From positions 16,737,501-16,801,500 of the forward strand of contig NC_090787.1 in NCBI RefSeq assembly GCF_040054535.1: a stretch of DNA of 64,000 nucleotides, read 5' to 3'. Source of the stretch: Antennarius striatus (Eukaryota > Chordata > Actinopteri > Lophiiformes > Antennariidae). The position numbers were made by a program, and so were the translations under genes. Shown here in pieces: positions 50,256 to 63,395 of this stretch. Position 1 is the first letter of the stretch; each line of letters starts with the position of its first letter. A model generated the notes under the pieces. It worked only from the letters and a program-made list of their open reading frames with translations, did no database searches and was not told the origin of the DNA.

Positions 50256-53200
50256 CTGTGGAGCGGACAAGGACTGGGGTGAGGACAGTAGCTTCACAGT
50301 GAAAACATGTGTCAGCATGTGGGTATAAGTAGGAACGTGAGGTAATTTACATTTTCAGAAGGTCATATTTATCTTTTTGTTCACAATAAACAGAAGATTG
50401 ATAACGACAGATTTTTGATTTTCAATTTTGAGTTCAATCGGCATTGTATTTGCTCGTAAATAGATTATTATACCTAATGTAAAATCTTTTAGGTGTGTTT
50501 GTGTGTGAAAGTGCATGGTAAGTGGCAAGTCATTACAAATTCATTCACATCCTTGTATGCACATCAGTTTTAATCCACTTCTCTCAGTCCCATGTGGGCA
50601 CCAGACTGGGAAACGTTGTTCTATGTTGAAGCTTTTTTTTTTTTTAAATGAGTCATTTTTTTGTGTAACACTTGCTGATCATGTGACAACCATAAAACAG
50701 GGGAGTCACCTCCAGCACTCCCCCTCAAGTAAAATCCAAATTACACCAAAGGCTGAAAAAAGTCACACCACAATGCAACATTCAGGCCAAAGAAAGCTCC
50801 TCTGAAGAAAGGAAAAGATCAGCACAAAATCAATTTAAGTGCCCGTTCTGCATGTTCATGCTGAGACACAGACACGCAAACCCCTGCCTTTAAGAGGAGG
50901 AGTCAGACAGTGAGATCACACGCTCTACTTCACCAGATCTCAGGTGAAGAGATTGAACATGCGTTTGCTGAACTACATTAACCACTAAGGAATTATGCGT
51001 GCATCTGCTAATGAGACAGAAAATACAGTTCCAACCAGCTGTTTGGACACAGGTTCCCATTGGCTGCTTCCATATGTATGCATGAAGAGAGATCCAGTTC
51101 ATATTTAGATCTCTGCCAAATTAAATCTGCAGCTGATCAATGGGGCGAAAAAACAAGGAAAAAGCCATAAACAAGGAAAAAGCACACACTACAGAAGCAG
51201 GGACATTATTTATCCCTTACTTGAAAGTCACATACATTTTATTTCTTATTAAAGGGTAAAGCTCTGATAAAGCAGAACCACAAAGGAGCATTACCAGTCA
51301 CGAGAAGTGTAGGTGCACGAACTTGATCATACAAAAGATTCCATTGCTGGTGGAAAGACTTTATGAAATGTGAAACGTTGGATGTTTTCTCAGAGATATT
51401 CAGTTCCACTTAAATTAGGCCACAACCACAGTGGATCGGCCACTGGTGAACATGTTGTCACCATGAGCACCCAGTGGCTCCCAACAAGGTAAGAAGTGCA
51501 ACAGTTTGTACAGCATAGCGTTACGCTGAATATGTCTATGCTTGTCATCACCAAAGCCGTCAAACTGGATTTCTTCACGGTGTGGGAGGAAGAGCAGAGG
51601 AGGAGGAGGAGCAGGAGTGGTTGAGGTTTATGTCAAGTTCATCATTAGTTACACAACTTTCCAGATTGTGATGACTTTCACCGCAACAGAGAAGGAGATG
51701 GACGAGTTTGCTTGACACGCAAAATGAGGTGAAAAACAAAAAATGCAGCAGCTGTGATTCTTTAGGAAGAACAGGAAATGGAAGTGCAGATTTATGACGA
51801 GACAAGGGAGGATGACGTCAATTCCTCCAGCAGTCATGGAGGTATGTCAGTGAGCTATGACCTGTCAGCCTCAGGCCATGAACGGAGGAGGAGGCCTGCG
51901 ACTTTCTTTGGGTTTTATCTCGTTCTGTCCTCCTAGTGTGGAGAAGTGGAAGAGCAAACCAGATAACATCAGTCGAAACACCAACAGAATTTGTTACTTT
52001 GACACTGAAAACTGATGAGATAAGATTTTGTGGTGTTTATCTCTGACTTTGTTTGGGATTCATAGTTTTTCTCTAGACTCTGCATGAAGCTCCTTTCACA
52101 TCTTTGGTAAAACTTCATTCGATTCAGATTCAAATGCGTTATGGGAAGCATTAAAATGAATAAACAGGTTAAAAGTTATTTGTAGGTATAATTACAAGAA
52201 AAGCATGAGGAAATCAACATATTATCCACGAGTTGTTTTCCTTTTCTGGGGGACTTTTGACATGAACTGATCTTCAATTCCCCTTTCCCCACTCCTATCT
52301 ATGACAACACCTTTTTAGGGAGTGGAGGCACATTTATCCTCCTGCTGTGGTCCTGGAGGGTGTTTGAACAGGAGTCGTCGTCTCATCAATGTGAACGTTA
52401 ATCCTTCAGTTTGTCCGGGACAGTCTGTCTTGAGAATTGGTTTAGTGAGGATCCTCAGAAACACACCGAGTAAACCTTTGTTTCTGTATTTTGGGGTTGA
52501 TGGGAAAACAAAGAACTGGAATGAACCGTGGGATCGAGGGTGAGTCTCACACTGAAACGTACTGTACATATCTGTGTATTTTAGTGTTAGGGTTTGTTTT
52601 TGTGTATCGAGTCTGGTTTTTGCTCTTTGGACTCTGCATTTCATTTTTAGCACCAATACTGCTGCTCTATGTGCCTTTAATTGCCCATTGGGGACAAATA
52701 AAGTTTTTTAATTGAATTGAACAACACAACAACTAGAGCTGCAAGGATTTGACATTCTAACCGTAGACGACAGTCTCTTGTGTGACAGTACATTGGTAAA
52801 CACTCGCCGGTGTTAGTCTTAGTCATGGGAGCAGTAGTTACATTTATTACCTCTACATATTTGATCAAACTTGTTGTAATGGAATCAAATGGTATTTTCC
52901 ATCGAAATATGAGTGAAAAGTCTCCATTTAGAAAGCAAGTGACATGAGAAGTCTGTTAATCTCCTGCTTGAAAAGACATCATGGGGAGAAACGGAACAGG
53001 ATGCTTAAAGCTGTAATTACACGTCACTGAGTTTAACTTGATGCGTGGCTCATTGAACGGCGATGAGTTATCTTGACGGAGCGTTTTACGAATGACACTC
53101 AAAAAAATCCAGGATTTTTTTTTAACCTTAACTATAAAGTGTAGGACGTAGACCCGATGGTCATGAACACTTTTTTCATCACAAACATGTGAAGGGCCCT

Positions 53201-53721
53201 GCAGAGAAGCAGGAGTGTGTGTCCGCCTGTTAGAAAATTTTGCGTCATATAGACTCAAAACCTGAACTTGGAAAACAAACCCAAGTAATCACAAAACCTC
53301 TTCCACTGTGGTTCCACTTTAGTTCAGTCTTTTCATTTGTGGCTTCATGTAAATTGAATGTGATTTCCTCAAATACTGGCGTGAACTCGCTGCCTCCCCT
53401 CATCCATGATACCAATTTTTCTGTCTCCTTGACAACCTTGCTCATTAGGCAGAATGACGGGAACACCACTCCAAATCAAGACCATCCTCCTTCAAACGGA
53501 AAATAGTGAAATTTAGAGCTGAAGCTGTACCACTGCTCATTCTGATGCCTGCTGATGCATCAGTCACTCAACCCAACCATAAAACCGTGAGGGCAGCTTA
53601 AACAAGTTCAACCTACAGGAATTGTGTTTCAGCTGAAGTGGAAACACTCAAAAACTGTATAAAACAGGCACCATTTAACACTAACTCATGTAGTTCGCAG
53701 ATGGATGGTTACACACAAACA

Positions 53722-53756
<35 letters not shown>
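53722..53756. repeat. (CA)n microsatellite
   Basis: About 17 CA units. Confidence 0.95.
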
Positions 53757-53759
<3 letters not shown>

Positions 53760-56700
53760 CCTGTGAGAGAGTATACAAACACAGAGCAGAGAAAACAAGC
53801 AGATCTGGGAGCGACCCGTTTGAAAGCAGACGGGCCTGAGAGCCGGCGCTCCTCCTGACCCCTCATTCCTCTGCTGAGAGAATCAAAAGAGGAGAGAGGA
53901 GCGACAGACTGCTGAGAGGGCTTCCAGCTATTCACAGCTCTGTTTGCTGCTGCTGGGGGGGGGGTGATGCTCGCAGGCTCTCCACACCACACAAAGAGAA
54001 AGAGAAAGTGAAAGAGGATCATAAAAAGAGGGGCTGCTATCAGGAAAAACTGGCAGAGCTTTCTGTGTTGAGTTGAAGACAGACAGGCTTCTCTCAATAG
54101 GAGCCCCCAGACCCACACACACACCCTCCAATCCACGCTGCTAGCAGTTTTAGCTTCCCGGAGGAAGGAAGGTCGACTGCTACATTCCCTCCTGGCAATG
54201 GGTTTTGGAAGCCTGAGAAGGGAGCTGGACAGACTGGAACATGAGGGCCAGACTCCGCTGTAGCCGCCGAATAATTTGTACAACAACAAAATCAGGCCAC
54301 TGGATAATTAGATGTCTTTCACGTCCAGTCAGTTTCTCACATGTACAGCTGCTGCTGGCAGAAAGCAGAGGCCCAGCTACTGTATAATCAGACAGCTTTT
54401 AACAAGCCAAACAAGCTCTCAATATGTCACTTTCTTCATTCATAGGCCTGAAAACAGAGGGTGTGGTGTGCAACAGACCTCTTTGATGTGGTTAAGTGGA
54501 TATAAGCTGAAACTGTAATAAATGTAAATAAATGAAACCAAAACACAGAGTTCTAAAAGACTCTTAAAAAGGACCAGAAAATGCTCGTTCATATGGTAAA
54601 AGAGGATAGAAGACAGTGTCTCCATGTGAGCAACTGAATGTAATGGGAACTCGGCTGCTGCAGGAGCAAAGGGAGAACATACAACCTGATGAAATAAAAT
54701 CCTACAACAGTCCAGCTTGTCATCACGATCAAGCTTCTGTTCCAAATAAATCTAAGTTGCAGCGATTTAGCTGATAAATCAGATTAAATCACATACGTTA
54801 AATCCTGGATTTCAAACAAAAATAAACATTTGAGGCGTCTAGTTCCTGAAATAAAAGGGCCTTGTTCTTCTTTATTCATTTATACCATTTAAAAAGAGTC
54901 TTGATGAAGCTGATGAAATATAAATTTAAGTTCAGCTGGCAGTACACACAGTCATGCTCCTGATGGTTGTCACGACTCGGAGCTGAGCAGGCTGTGGTGC
55001 ATTCAGCACACAGATGGCGCCAACAGAAGACAGGACTTCTCAAGAGCACCAAACGATAATCACCATGTTTACTGACATTAAAGCCTCACACCGGGGATAT
55101 TAACATTTATACTAATTACTACGATTGAACAGTGACTGAACCTGAAGCGAAGTTAAAGTCTGTGAAGTCAACTTTAGCACAGAAGTGCTTTAGGTGGAGC
55201 TGGATATCATACCCCAACATGTTTAAAGATCATAATGTGTTGCTCCAACTCTAAAACTGCTGAGTGCTGTTTTAATTTAGTCTGAATAGGTCAATTAAAT
55301 TTTCTCGATATAGTTTCATTGAATAAAATGTCTGCATTTGGAAAACATTGAAGTTTTGGGAACTTTGGCTTCTCTTTTTTAGAGACATGTGTCTACATTT
55401 ATCCTTCCTGGTATTACTGATATCTCAACTCATCAATGTCTACTCCAAACTGGAAATCTGGATTTGTCTATTAAACAATAAAGAATCTCAAGATCCTCAT
55501 ATTGTGACATTTTATAGGCCATACAACTAAGACAACACTTGAAAAACATTTAAAAAAAGAATCAGAAATATTTGAAATACTGTAGTTGCTTTTCTTCAAT
55601 ATCTGTTGTGAAATTAATAAACTATAAACTACGTAACAAAACCAACATTTATTCTAGTCTGAGGCAGCGGTTTGAAACAGGTTCTTTTTAAATTCAAAGA
55701 GGATGGGAGAAGACCAGGGAGATCAGACGACAGCCCCTCCCGGGTTTGATTGTACTGCCACATCTTGTGAATTGCTAATTCCTATCATCTTATTCAGTAT
55801 CACCCAATTTTGATATTATTCCACCAAAATGATTCCAGTGGATGTTAAAGTTGAGCGCACACTCCAGAGAGAGATTTTCCATCCATCCTTTCCTCATAAA
55901 TATTCTCTCCATGAAACTGAGGCTGTTTTCTGGACTCCTTCATGCCTGCTTTACCTCCTTTCGTACCAGCGCAGTGATTTTTCACGACCGTTTTCTGCAA
56001 TCCAATCGGAAGAGGGGTCTCTCATTCTCTATAAGTATTGGATAATATACTCCTCTATAATTTGTCTGTCTCAAACCACCATCCACAGCACAAGTCCCCC
56101 CCGGTCATTCATTTTCTGTATTTTTAACTCTTTTTCATGTTTCCTGGCACAACAGTAAAAGTCCAACAATGTAAAGCACAGCAGGTGAACATAGTGTTCC
56201 TGTCTGGGGGGGAACACTGCTACCTGCTTTCTTTAGACTGAGAAGGAGAAAAGCTTGAGGCGATTGTGTGTTGTCAGAGAATTTAGTCTTCTTTTAAAAA
56301 TGGGTTGCTGCTGGGTCAAACTGCAGAGAAATGGCAGAAGAACTGTACAATACATTTTGTAACACCTCATTATAAAGAAGGTCTCCTTGAACCTTCTCCC
56401 TGAGTACATCGAGACTAAACTGACATTCACCTTTATCACACAGAGCACAAACCTGAAATATGCAAGGATGAAAACAACACAGTTTTTGGAGAACAATGCT
56501 GCGGGTGTCTATATTGATTTACAGAAACAATCAGAAATTATATGTGTGAGGGTACTGACAAAAATAAAAATAAAAGGGAGACTCAAAGGTTTTAAAAGCA
56601 TGGAGTGACATTACAAATCTGGACTGTCCAGCGATGTAGCCCAACCCAAATACCACTGAAAACCAGAGGGGTGGGTGAGGGTAAAATAATGTGACATTCC

Positions 56701-56914
56701 GCCAGAGATCAAACCTCTAGGTGACGGAGGAGTGGAGTGTCCTCTCTCCAGAGGACATCAGGATGCCGTGCCAGTCCATCAGGAGGACCATTATTGATGG
56801 AGTCAAAGCTGGTGGAGGACAACAACTGCCGACCATGCAGAATCTTGCACAATACAATCGTGTTGCCTGAGAGATCTATGGTACTTATGTTTTTATGACT
56901 AATTAAATCACTCA

Positions 56915-57080
56915 TGGGCAGCACGGTGGTGTAGTGGCTAGCGCTGTCGCCGTACAGCAAGAAGGTTCTGGTTTCAAGTCCTGCTCTGTGCAGAGTTTGC
57001 ATGTCGTCCCCGTGTCTGCTTCTTCCCAACTCCAAAAACATGCGCTTCAGGTTAATTGGCTGTTCCAAATTGCCCATAGT

Positions 57081-57177
<97 letters not shown>

Positions 57178-57325
57178 ACGCTTGTCTTTGTCTCTGTGTG
57201 GCAGTGCGGTGCACTTGCGTTGTGCCCGAAGTTTCTCCCACCCCACACCCTCAGTCAGCTGGGATAGGCTCCAGCCCCCCGCAACCTGCTACAGTGGATC
57301 AAGCGGTTGATGATGAATGAATGAA
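56915..57325 (+). mobile_element. tRNA-headed teleost SINE carrying a 94-bp (TG)n insert
   Basis: The head 'gggcagcacggtggtgtagt' then 'ggctagcgctgtcgcc' and 'ggttctggtttcaagtcctg' resembles tRNA A and B boxes. The body holds 'gcagagtttgcatgtcgtcc' and 'ccaaattgcccatag', a pure TG tract at 57083-57176, then 'ctgggataggctccagcccc' and a (TGAA)n tail. This is the complete form of the family seen reversed at 12905-13215. The TG run sits at the position where other copies carry a short 'gtgtgaatgtg' stretch, so it grew from within the SINE. Confidence 0.75.
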
Positions 57326-59340
57326 TAAACTACTCGTAAAGTTAATGAGGAAGGAAATATTTTCACATAACACAAATAACCAACCACAGTGGAAAATAAA
57401 CAGCAGCGTTTCCGCTTGTTCTTGTTCCAAAACTTAGCTTTTATTCGTGATTAAATCCAAATTATCATTCAAAGTTAATAAGAGGCCAAATATGATTGCC
57501 ACATATTTTAGGAGTGGATTTATTTAATTTTCCACTCAAGATTGGTTTGGAGACTTTACTTTAGGACTTGGTATTAAGCTAAGGTTTTATTTTAAAATGC
57601 AAAGTTAGGCAGGACACCTTGAGGGCAGGACAGAGTACCAACACATGAGAGTGAAGGTGAGCAGAGTGAAGGAAGACAAATGAACACTGTAGCAGAAAAA
57701 AAGAACAGGACACAACTGTGTATCATCTACTAGATGAAGCAGGTCTCATCTTTTGTTTCTCTAACTTCTGCAAATGCAAATGTGGTCAGAATTGGTGGAA
57801 AACTCACTTCATCACCAGACAAATCCATCAACATATCCTTCCACACGGAAAGTAAAGATCTCGTGTTTCTTCCTGAGACCTACAGCATCCTCTCCACTGC
57901 AGGGAAGCACTCAACCACTTAGCCCTGCATTTCCTGCTTCTATCACAGCACAGTTTAGACTACAGAAGCAAACCCTGTATACAAGTTAGAGAAATACCAT
58001 TTGGGAGAGTAAATTCAATTCAATAGAATCTAAGTCACAATCTAAGGGCACACAATCATCACAACTGCTTCTGTGAACAGGTTCTTTTGCTTCCTTTAAT
58101 GAAGTGATGAGCCATTTTACTCTGACCAGTGTTGGTTTTAAACCTTCTTGGGCTCCTACAAACCTTTGTTTACTCTCCTTACAGCCACGATGGCTCCTTT
58201 TCTAACTGTGTATTTTCTGTTTTCTAAAATGCAGGATCAGAGTGCTCAGAGTATAAAAACAAAGTCACACTGACATTATTTAAAAAAGTTCACCCCAACT
58301 TCAAAAAATACAGTTAATCAGAAAAATTTCTCCCTTCCATAAATGATGCCCCAGTTAACATGAATAATCCAGACCTCGGTGTGGATATTTTTAGGGATCA
58401 AGAATGTGCACTAACTGAAAAAAAAGAGTGAAACAAACAAAGCAAACAGTTGTGAAAAAAGAATTCCTGAAGGATTGGATTATTTTACTCTCAAATATCT
58501 GACTCTTCCCTATGAAACAGGTAATCCTACACATTACCATGCAACTGCGAGAATAACTGCATGCGACTCACACCAGAATTATTTTTTTCTCTTAATGAGG
58601 CAACATGGGAGTGAAATTACACGAGCTGTGTCTGCTGTGTGCACTGAGTTCATTCAGTGTGCATCATTTGATCAATCTACACTTAATGAAGAAATGAACT
58701 CAATCACCCGATGGCCTGCCAGTTCCCTTTTAAACAGCCTACTCTACCCTCTGTACAGGTTGTGAAATAATATGATGTAAAATTAGGTTTCTCATGCGGA
58801 GACTTGGCCTGAAATAGTCTCTGAAACTCTCCACCTTTCTTCTTCTGTGTAAAACTAACCACGGTTGACTTCATCCCAGCTTGAGCTTCACCTTCTCTTT
58901 GTACGTTCTGCTCCATCAGTCTTCTTTCTTCTCCTCCCTCAGCCACAGCTCTGAATTATTCTCTTTGATCAGGTGCTACCTTCAGGCTCCCCAGAGAGAC
59001 TCTACTGGTGCAGCAATAAGCAAAGCAGAAAGGCTGCTGCCGCACAATGCAGACCTGTTGAACGGCTGAACATCCAGCATCACTCGAGCGCAGCCCTGGA
59101 GCAGCCATTAACTTCAGGTTAACCACTGAACGGACATGTGAAGTTAATATTTCAGTAGCTGAACCTTTCATAAAAATGATCCTACTGTTACCAATAAATA
59201 AATGCTTTTTTTCCACCGCCAATCAGGCCACAAACTGATTTCATTTTTACCACAAATCCTACGAAAACTTCTCAAATCAAAGTTCAAGAAAGGAGGGGAT
59301 CATTAACAAAAATGTCCAATCAAAACACACTTAAATAATC

Positions 59341-59447
59341 TATCTTCTTCTTTTCTTTTCGGCTTTTCACTTCAGGGGTCGCCACAGCGAATCAATTGCC
59401 TCCATCTAACCCTGTCTTCTGCATCCTCTTCTCTCACACCACACTCT
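59341..59447 (-). mobile_element. 5'-truncated RTE copy with perfect 15-bp target-site duplication
   Basis: On the minus strand this is the last ~105 bases of the same RTE family as 16848-19980, ending in the (GAA)n-type tail, with 'ttcgctgtggcgacccctga' preserved. It is flanked by the direct repeat CACACTTAAATAATC at 59326-59340 and 59448-59462. This is a dead-on-arrival insertion and carries only a few codons of the ORF end. Confidence 0.9.
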
Positions 59448-59462
59448 CACACTTAAATAATC

Positions 59463-61474
59463 CCTATCAACCTTTAAAAAAAAAATGAAAAATGAGATCA
59501 TTGAATCAGGAAACATAAGAGCCTTAATTCCTGTAATTCCTCTAAAGAACATGAAATGAACCACCAAATGTTTTACACAAATGACTTAAGAATTATTCTA
59601 CTACGGCTTCTCGTTTAAAAGGTATCAAATGATCTATCTTGTTATTTACTTTCCATGAGTGTGTTATTTTCCATGACTGAAAAATTCTAAAGTCTAATTT
59701 TAACCAAGTTTTCCAAGATACATGGGAACTCTATTCTCAGGAGTGGGATCACATATTTTAGTTTGTAATTCCTGTTTGTCTTCGTTACATAACCACATCT
59801 ATATGCTGGAGGAGACCAGAAAGGCTACGTCTTTAACATGCAAACATGGATCACACACTCGTCAGTTTAAGGAAGTGCAGACTCAACGCCACTTAAAGAC
59901 ATCGTGTATGATCAGTTTGTGCCTCGTCTCTTTCACAGCATCAGAACTGGGTTCATACATTTCCAGAAAAGACAGACATTGACCTCTGTGGCGACATCAG
60001 AAAAGCACTAAAAGAAAAAAGTTGTGGGAATGTGTACAGGAAGTAACATCCCAACAAGAATGGCCCAAAAGGTTGTACTGCCTCTTCCTGGAACAGCAAG
60101 CCTAAATTCAAGCCTAGTTGAATTCTTGGAATTAAAACTGGAAACAGGGGAAAACATTTCATGTTTTCATTTATTCTTTAAAAAAAAAATGAACAAGGTC
60201 ACAAGTTATGAACTTATGTGCATCAGACCATGTCTTGGCTGTATAATCACATCCTGGAGGTTCTACTGTTTGTTCCCATGTCTAATTCAACAGCCACAAA
60301 GCAGGCAGCATGAGCAAAACAGCTGTGGCTACTGTGTGTGGGTCTAGAGACTGTTGTTGCTGCTCATTCATGAGTGACAAAGAAAGAAGAGCCTTTTACA
60401 CAGCTTATTGTGTCTCATGGTTTTGTCTCAGTATTTCAAAGGGGTACCAGGAGATCATTGTCGTTCCTTAAGAACCAGCAGGGATGCTTGTAACAGGATC
60501 AAAATGCCATCTGTATGAATGGAGTGAGTTAGCAAGGGGTACGACTTCACCGTTTGTCAAAGTATTGTTTGTACAACCAACAAGGTTAAGTTTCAAAAGC
60601 AGCTAGCAGCAGTTAACTCACCGAAGCATAAATTAAATGTAAATGTCTGATGAGTGAGACGGTGTGAAGCTGGCGCTCCTGACCCTCAGCTGAGGAGCAG
60701 TTCATCCTGCGCAAAGGATGAAAGGTAGAAGATTCATGTTTTTGCCTTGTAATTTGTCGTTTACATGCCGTTGCTGGATGTCACACTAGATGCCGACTCA
60801 GCTGTGATACAACGTACATCACACCGCCTTCGCCTGCAGAACAAAAGCCTGCTATTCAAAAACACACACTGGAGTGGCGTTAAATCGCTGTTAGTTCCTT
60901 CAGTGTAAATAAATAAAAACAGTGTGCAGATGGGACTTAACTGTGGCACTACTGCCATCTGTGTGAAATGGATGTAGAGAAAGAAAATACTACTCTGTAG
61001 ATAACATGCACAAGCATCCTAATTTTTGTTGTAATTAGAGTCACTGTTATGATGAAAATATTGACAATCAGTCTCATTTGTGGCCTTTTTCTGTTTTGCA
61101 CATCCCCCCGAGTGAAATAAGACATCTGTGTAAATGTTGCCTACACCCTATTAACACCTTAGGTGTCTTCTCTAACCCTCGGTTGATGGATGAGTGAGGG
61201 CTACAACAGATATTATCCATGCAACCAGTTTCATCTTTGTTAATAGCTTGACATTTACAATACACTCACTGCCACGGTGATTCTGTGAAGCCTGAACATT
61301 AGACGGCATGTCTCCTCCTCTGACATCCAGGTGAAAACACTCTTCACACTGATCTCCACAGTAAACAACAACACATTGAGCACGGCATCGGCCAGCAGCA
61401 AAGAAGACCAGGGTCACGCTCCAACAACTGGCGTCCTGCCCAGCCAAAGCAGCAGATAGGGCAGATAGATGCCC

Positions 61475-61541
<67 letters not shown>

Positions 61542-62159
61542 AGGGGGAAAAAGAAGACTCCACAGGCATGTGTGCTGCTGGAGTTCCCAGGAGAACCCTG
61601 TGGCTCTCTGAGCCATACATCTCATAAATAAAGCAGGGTTTCCTTCAGCTGCAGTCGAGTGTCTGCGTGAGAGAATCAGATGGAGAACGGCATAAATGGA
61701 TTACAGCGGACCGATCATACTCCTCCACCCTGATACTGAGTCCACTCCTAAAGCACATAACAGCAGCACATGTCAGGACATATGGATATTTCTCTTTAGA
61801 CTACACGTTAAAATACTAGGCTTTTATTTGATAATCTGTTTAAAAATATATAGCTATTTACAGCTGAAACAATTCAGTTGTTTCCAAATTAGAAATCTGT
61901 GCTAAGAAGAATTCACTAAATTATCGGTCTTAACCGGCCAGACTGCTGGACTGGTGTCTGGTGGGACTCTAATTTTACATCTCGGCATCATAGCAAAATA
62001 CTGAACGTCATGAACCAATTGACAACTATAACAACAGCAAACAGGATGGAAATCTGAAAATAAAAGATAAAAATTAAGTAAATTTTGATGGAGAAACACT
62101 CCTTCATTCTGTTAATTAACCATGTTGTAAGTGAGACACACTCGACAGTTTAAAAGTTA
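59463..62159. other. Gene-free stretch
   Basis: Apart from the TG run at 61480-61536 and an A-run near 60180, I recognise nothing here. Short ORFs have no familiar motifs. Confidence 0.5.
61480..61536. repeat. (TG)n microsatellite
   Basis: About 28 pure TG units. Confidence 0.95.
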
Positions 62160-62543
62160 TTACATCCCACTTCAAAGCGGTGATGTATTGCAATTGTCAG
62201 AGTTCGTCCGTCCGTCCGTTAGTCCACCAAATATTTTTGCAACCGCTGCAGATAGAAAGATGAAACAAAAAGCACATTACTCGGGCAGCAAAGGGGATGA
62301 AAATGAGATGATAACTTTGACCTTGAGAAAACTAGGTCAAGGTCAAATTTCAACTTTTGTATATTCAGGAACCGGATAAGATAGAAAGACAGAAGGCCAG
62401 TGTCAGTAAGACCGTAGATCAAAGCTAGTGCTTTGATCTATGAAAGTAGGTCAGAGCAGTAGCTTTGATATTTGACCTATGTAAGTAAGTCAGGGTAAAA
62501 TTTTGAATTCACGGTTGTTGTGGGATGTTGCAGTCTGACTGCA
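62160..62543 (+). mobile_element. Copy 3 of the ACATCCCAC dispersed repeat
   Basis: The best-preserved copy: ACATCCCAC at 62162-62170 and its exact reverse complement GTGGGATGT at 62520-62528, followed by a small hairpin 'tgcagtctgactgca' (62529-62543). It contains TGACCTTGA (62318-62326) and TCAAGGTCA (62337-62345), and the palindrome-rich core 'agatcaaagctagtgctttg' (about 62417-62440). Homology with copy 2 continues past the inverted 9-mer into the hairpin, so the true ends are not settled. Non-coding. Confidence 0.75.
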
Positions 62544-63395
62544 TTGATTCTACTTTCTATTGCAATTACTTGGCAACTTTCCGATTAAAGAAACAACTTT
62601 TTCACCCCGTGTTTAAACCATGGTGGGGCATGCTGCTTTATGTGTTGATGAAACACTACTTATGTTAGAAATAAATGGTCAAAAACTGGTCCACCATCTG
62701 TTTACTGACACAAATTTCACTTACGATCCAATGCACCTAAAGATTTATCATAATCCCGTCCCATTCATATAGACAGATGGATCGGGGTAACTCCATACTC
62801 CCTGTTCGGTAGGGGCATCGGGTGACATGACAGAAGGCCTGTCGGGTCAGTCCCTCCCTAACCTAATGGTGGGTGTAGCCATCAGAACCTGGCTGTACTG
62901 TGTTATGACAAAACTGTTCAGCTCCTGCATCAGAGACACACCAGAGCTTGTTGAATTCCATTCATTTATTCCCTCCCATAGTGCATGCCCCAGCAAACAC
63001 CATCGATACACCTCCAGCAGCTCTCCTCTCTCATTCACAGTAGGAGGAAACCCCACCCCCCCTTAAACACAGAATTCTCAATCCTCCTGTGGAACTGTGC
63101 TGAGTTAACTTAAGAGTCAATATGTGTCATGTGGGTTCCACTGCCCTCCCCTTTAGGGAACAGTGGCAGACGGTGAATCTAATCACTCCAGTGGGAAAAA
63201 AGCTCTGTCTTCACCCCACAGTTAGAACCACCAACCAAACAAGAACAATGACTTTTGGTGGACAACCTTCTCCATCTCAAATAAGGCCTTCAGATATCTG
63301 TAAATCTGCAAAATAGTCTCTAAATGTACATTTGGAATTATTGAAAATGTGAATTAAGATTTGTATGTGTGTTGATATTTGCAAATATATTGACA
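62544..63395. other. Gene-free stretch
   Basis: A 79-codon open frame at 62827-63066 shows no recognisable motif. No named repeat was recognised. Confidence 0.45.

Larger units (their letters stand above)
50256..59325. other. Upstream region of nck2 with no recognised coding gene
   Basis: No conserved protein fragment was recognised on either strand. It includes a retroposon-like 3' tail at about 52655-52725 ('gggacaaataaagttttt', 'aattgaattgaa'), a (CA)n run at 53722-53756, and a SINE at 56915-57325. A 200-codon open frame on the minus strand over 53681-54289 is serine/leucine-rich and contains the CA run; I do not accept it as a gene. Non-coding first exons of nck2 may lie here. Confidence 0.5.

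Noticed and set aside
53681..54289. 202-codon minus-strand ORF upstream of nck2
   Set aside because: It includes a CA microsatellite, shows no domain or splice context, and has low-complexity Ser/Leu composition. It could overlap a non-coding nck2 exon but I have no evidence for that.
56709..57320. ORFs of His-Thr or Cys-Val repeats on both strands
   Set aside because: They are the TG tract inside a SINE, read in both directions.
62827..63066. 79-codon ORF
   Set aside because: No recognisable motif, and no neighbouring splice sites or repeats supporting a gene.
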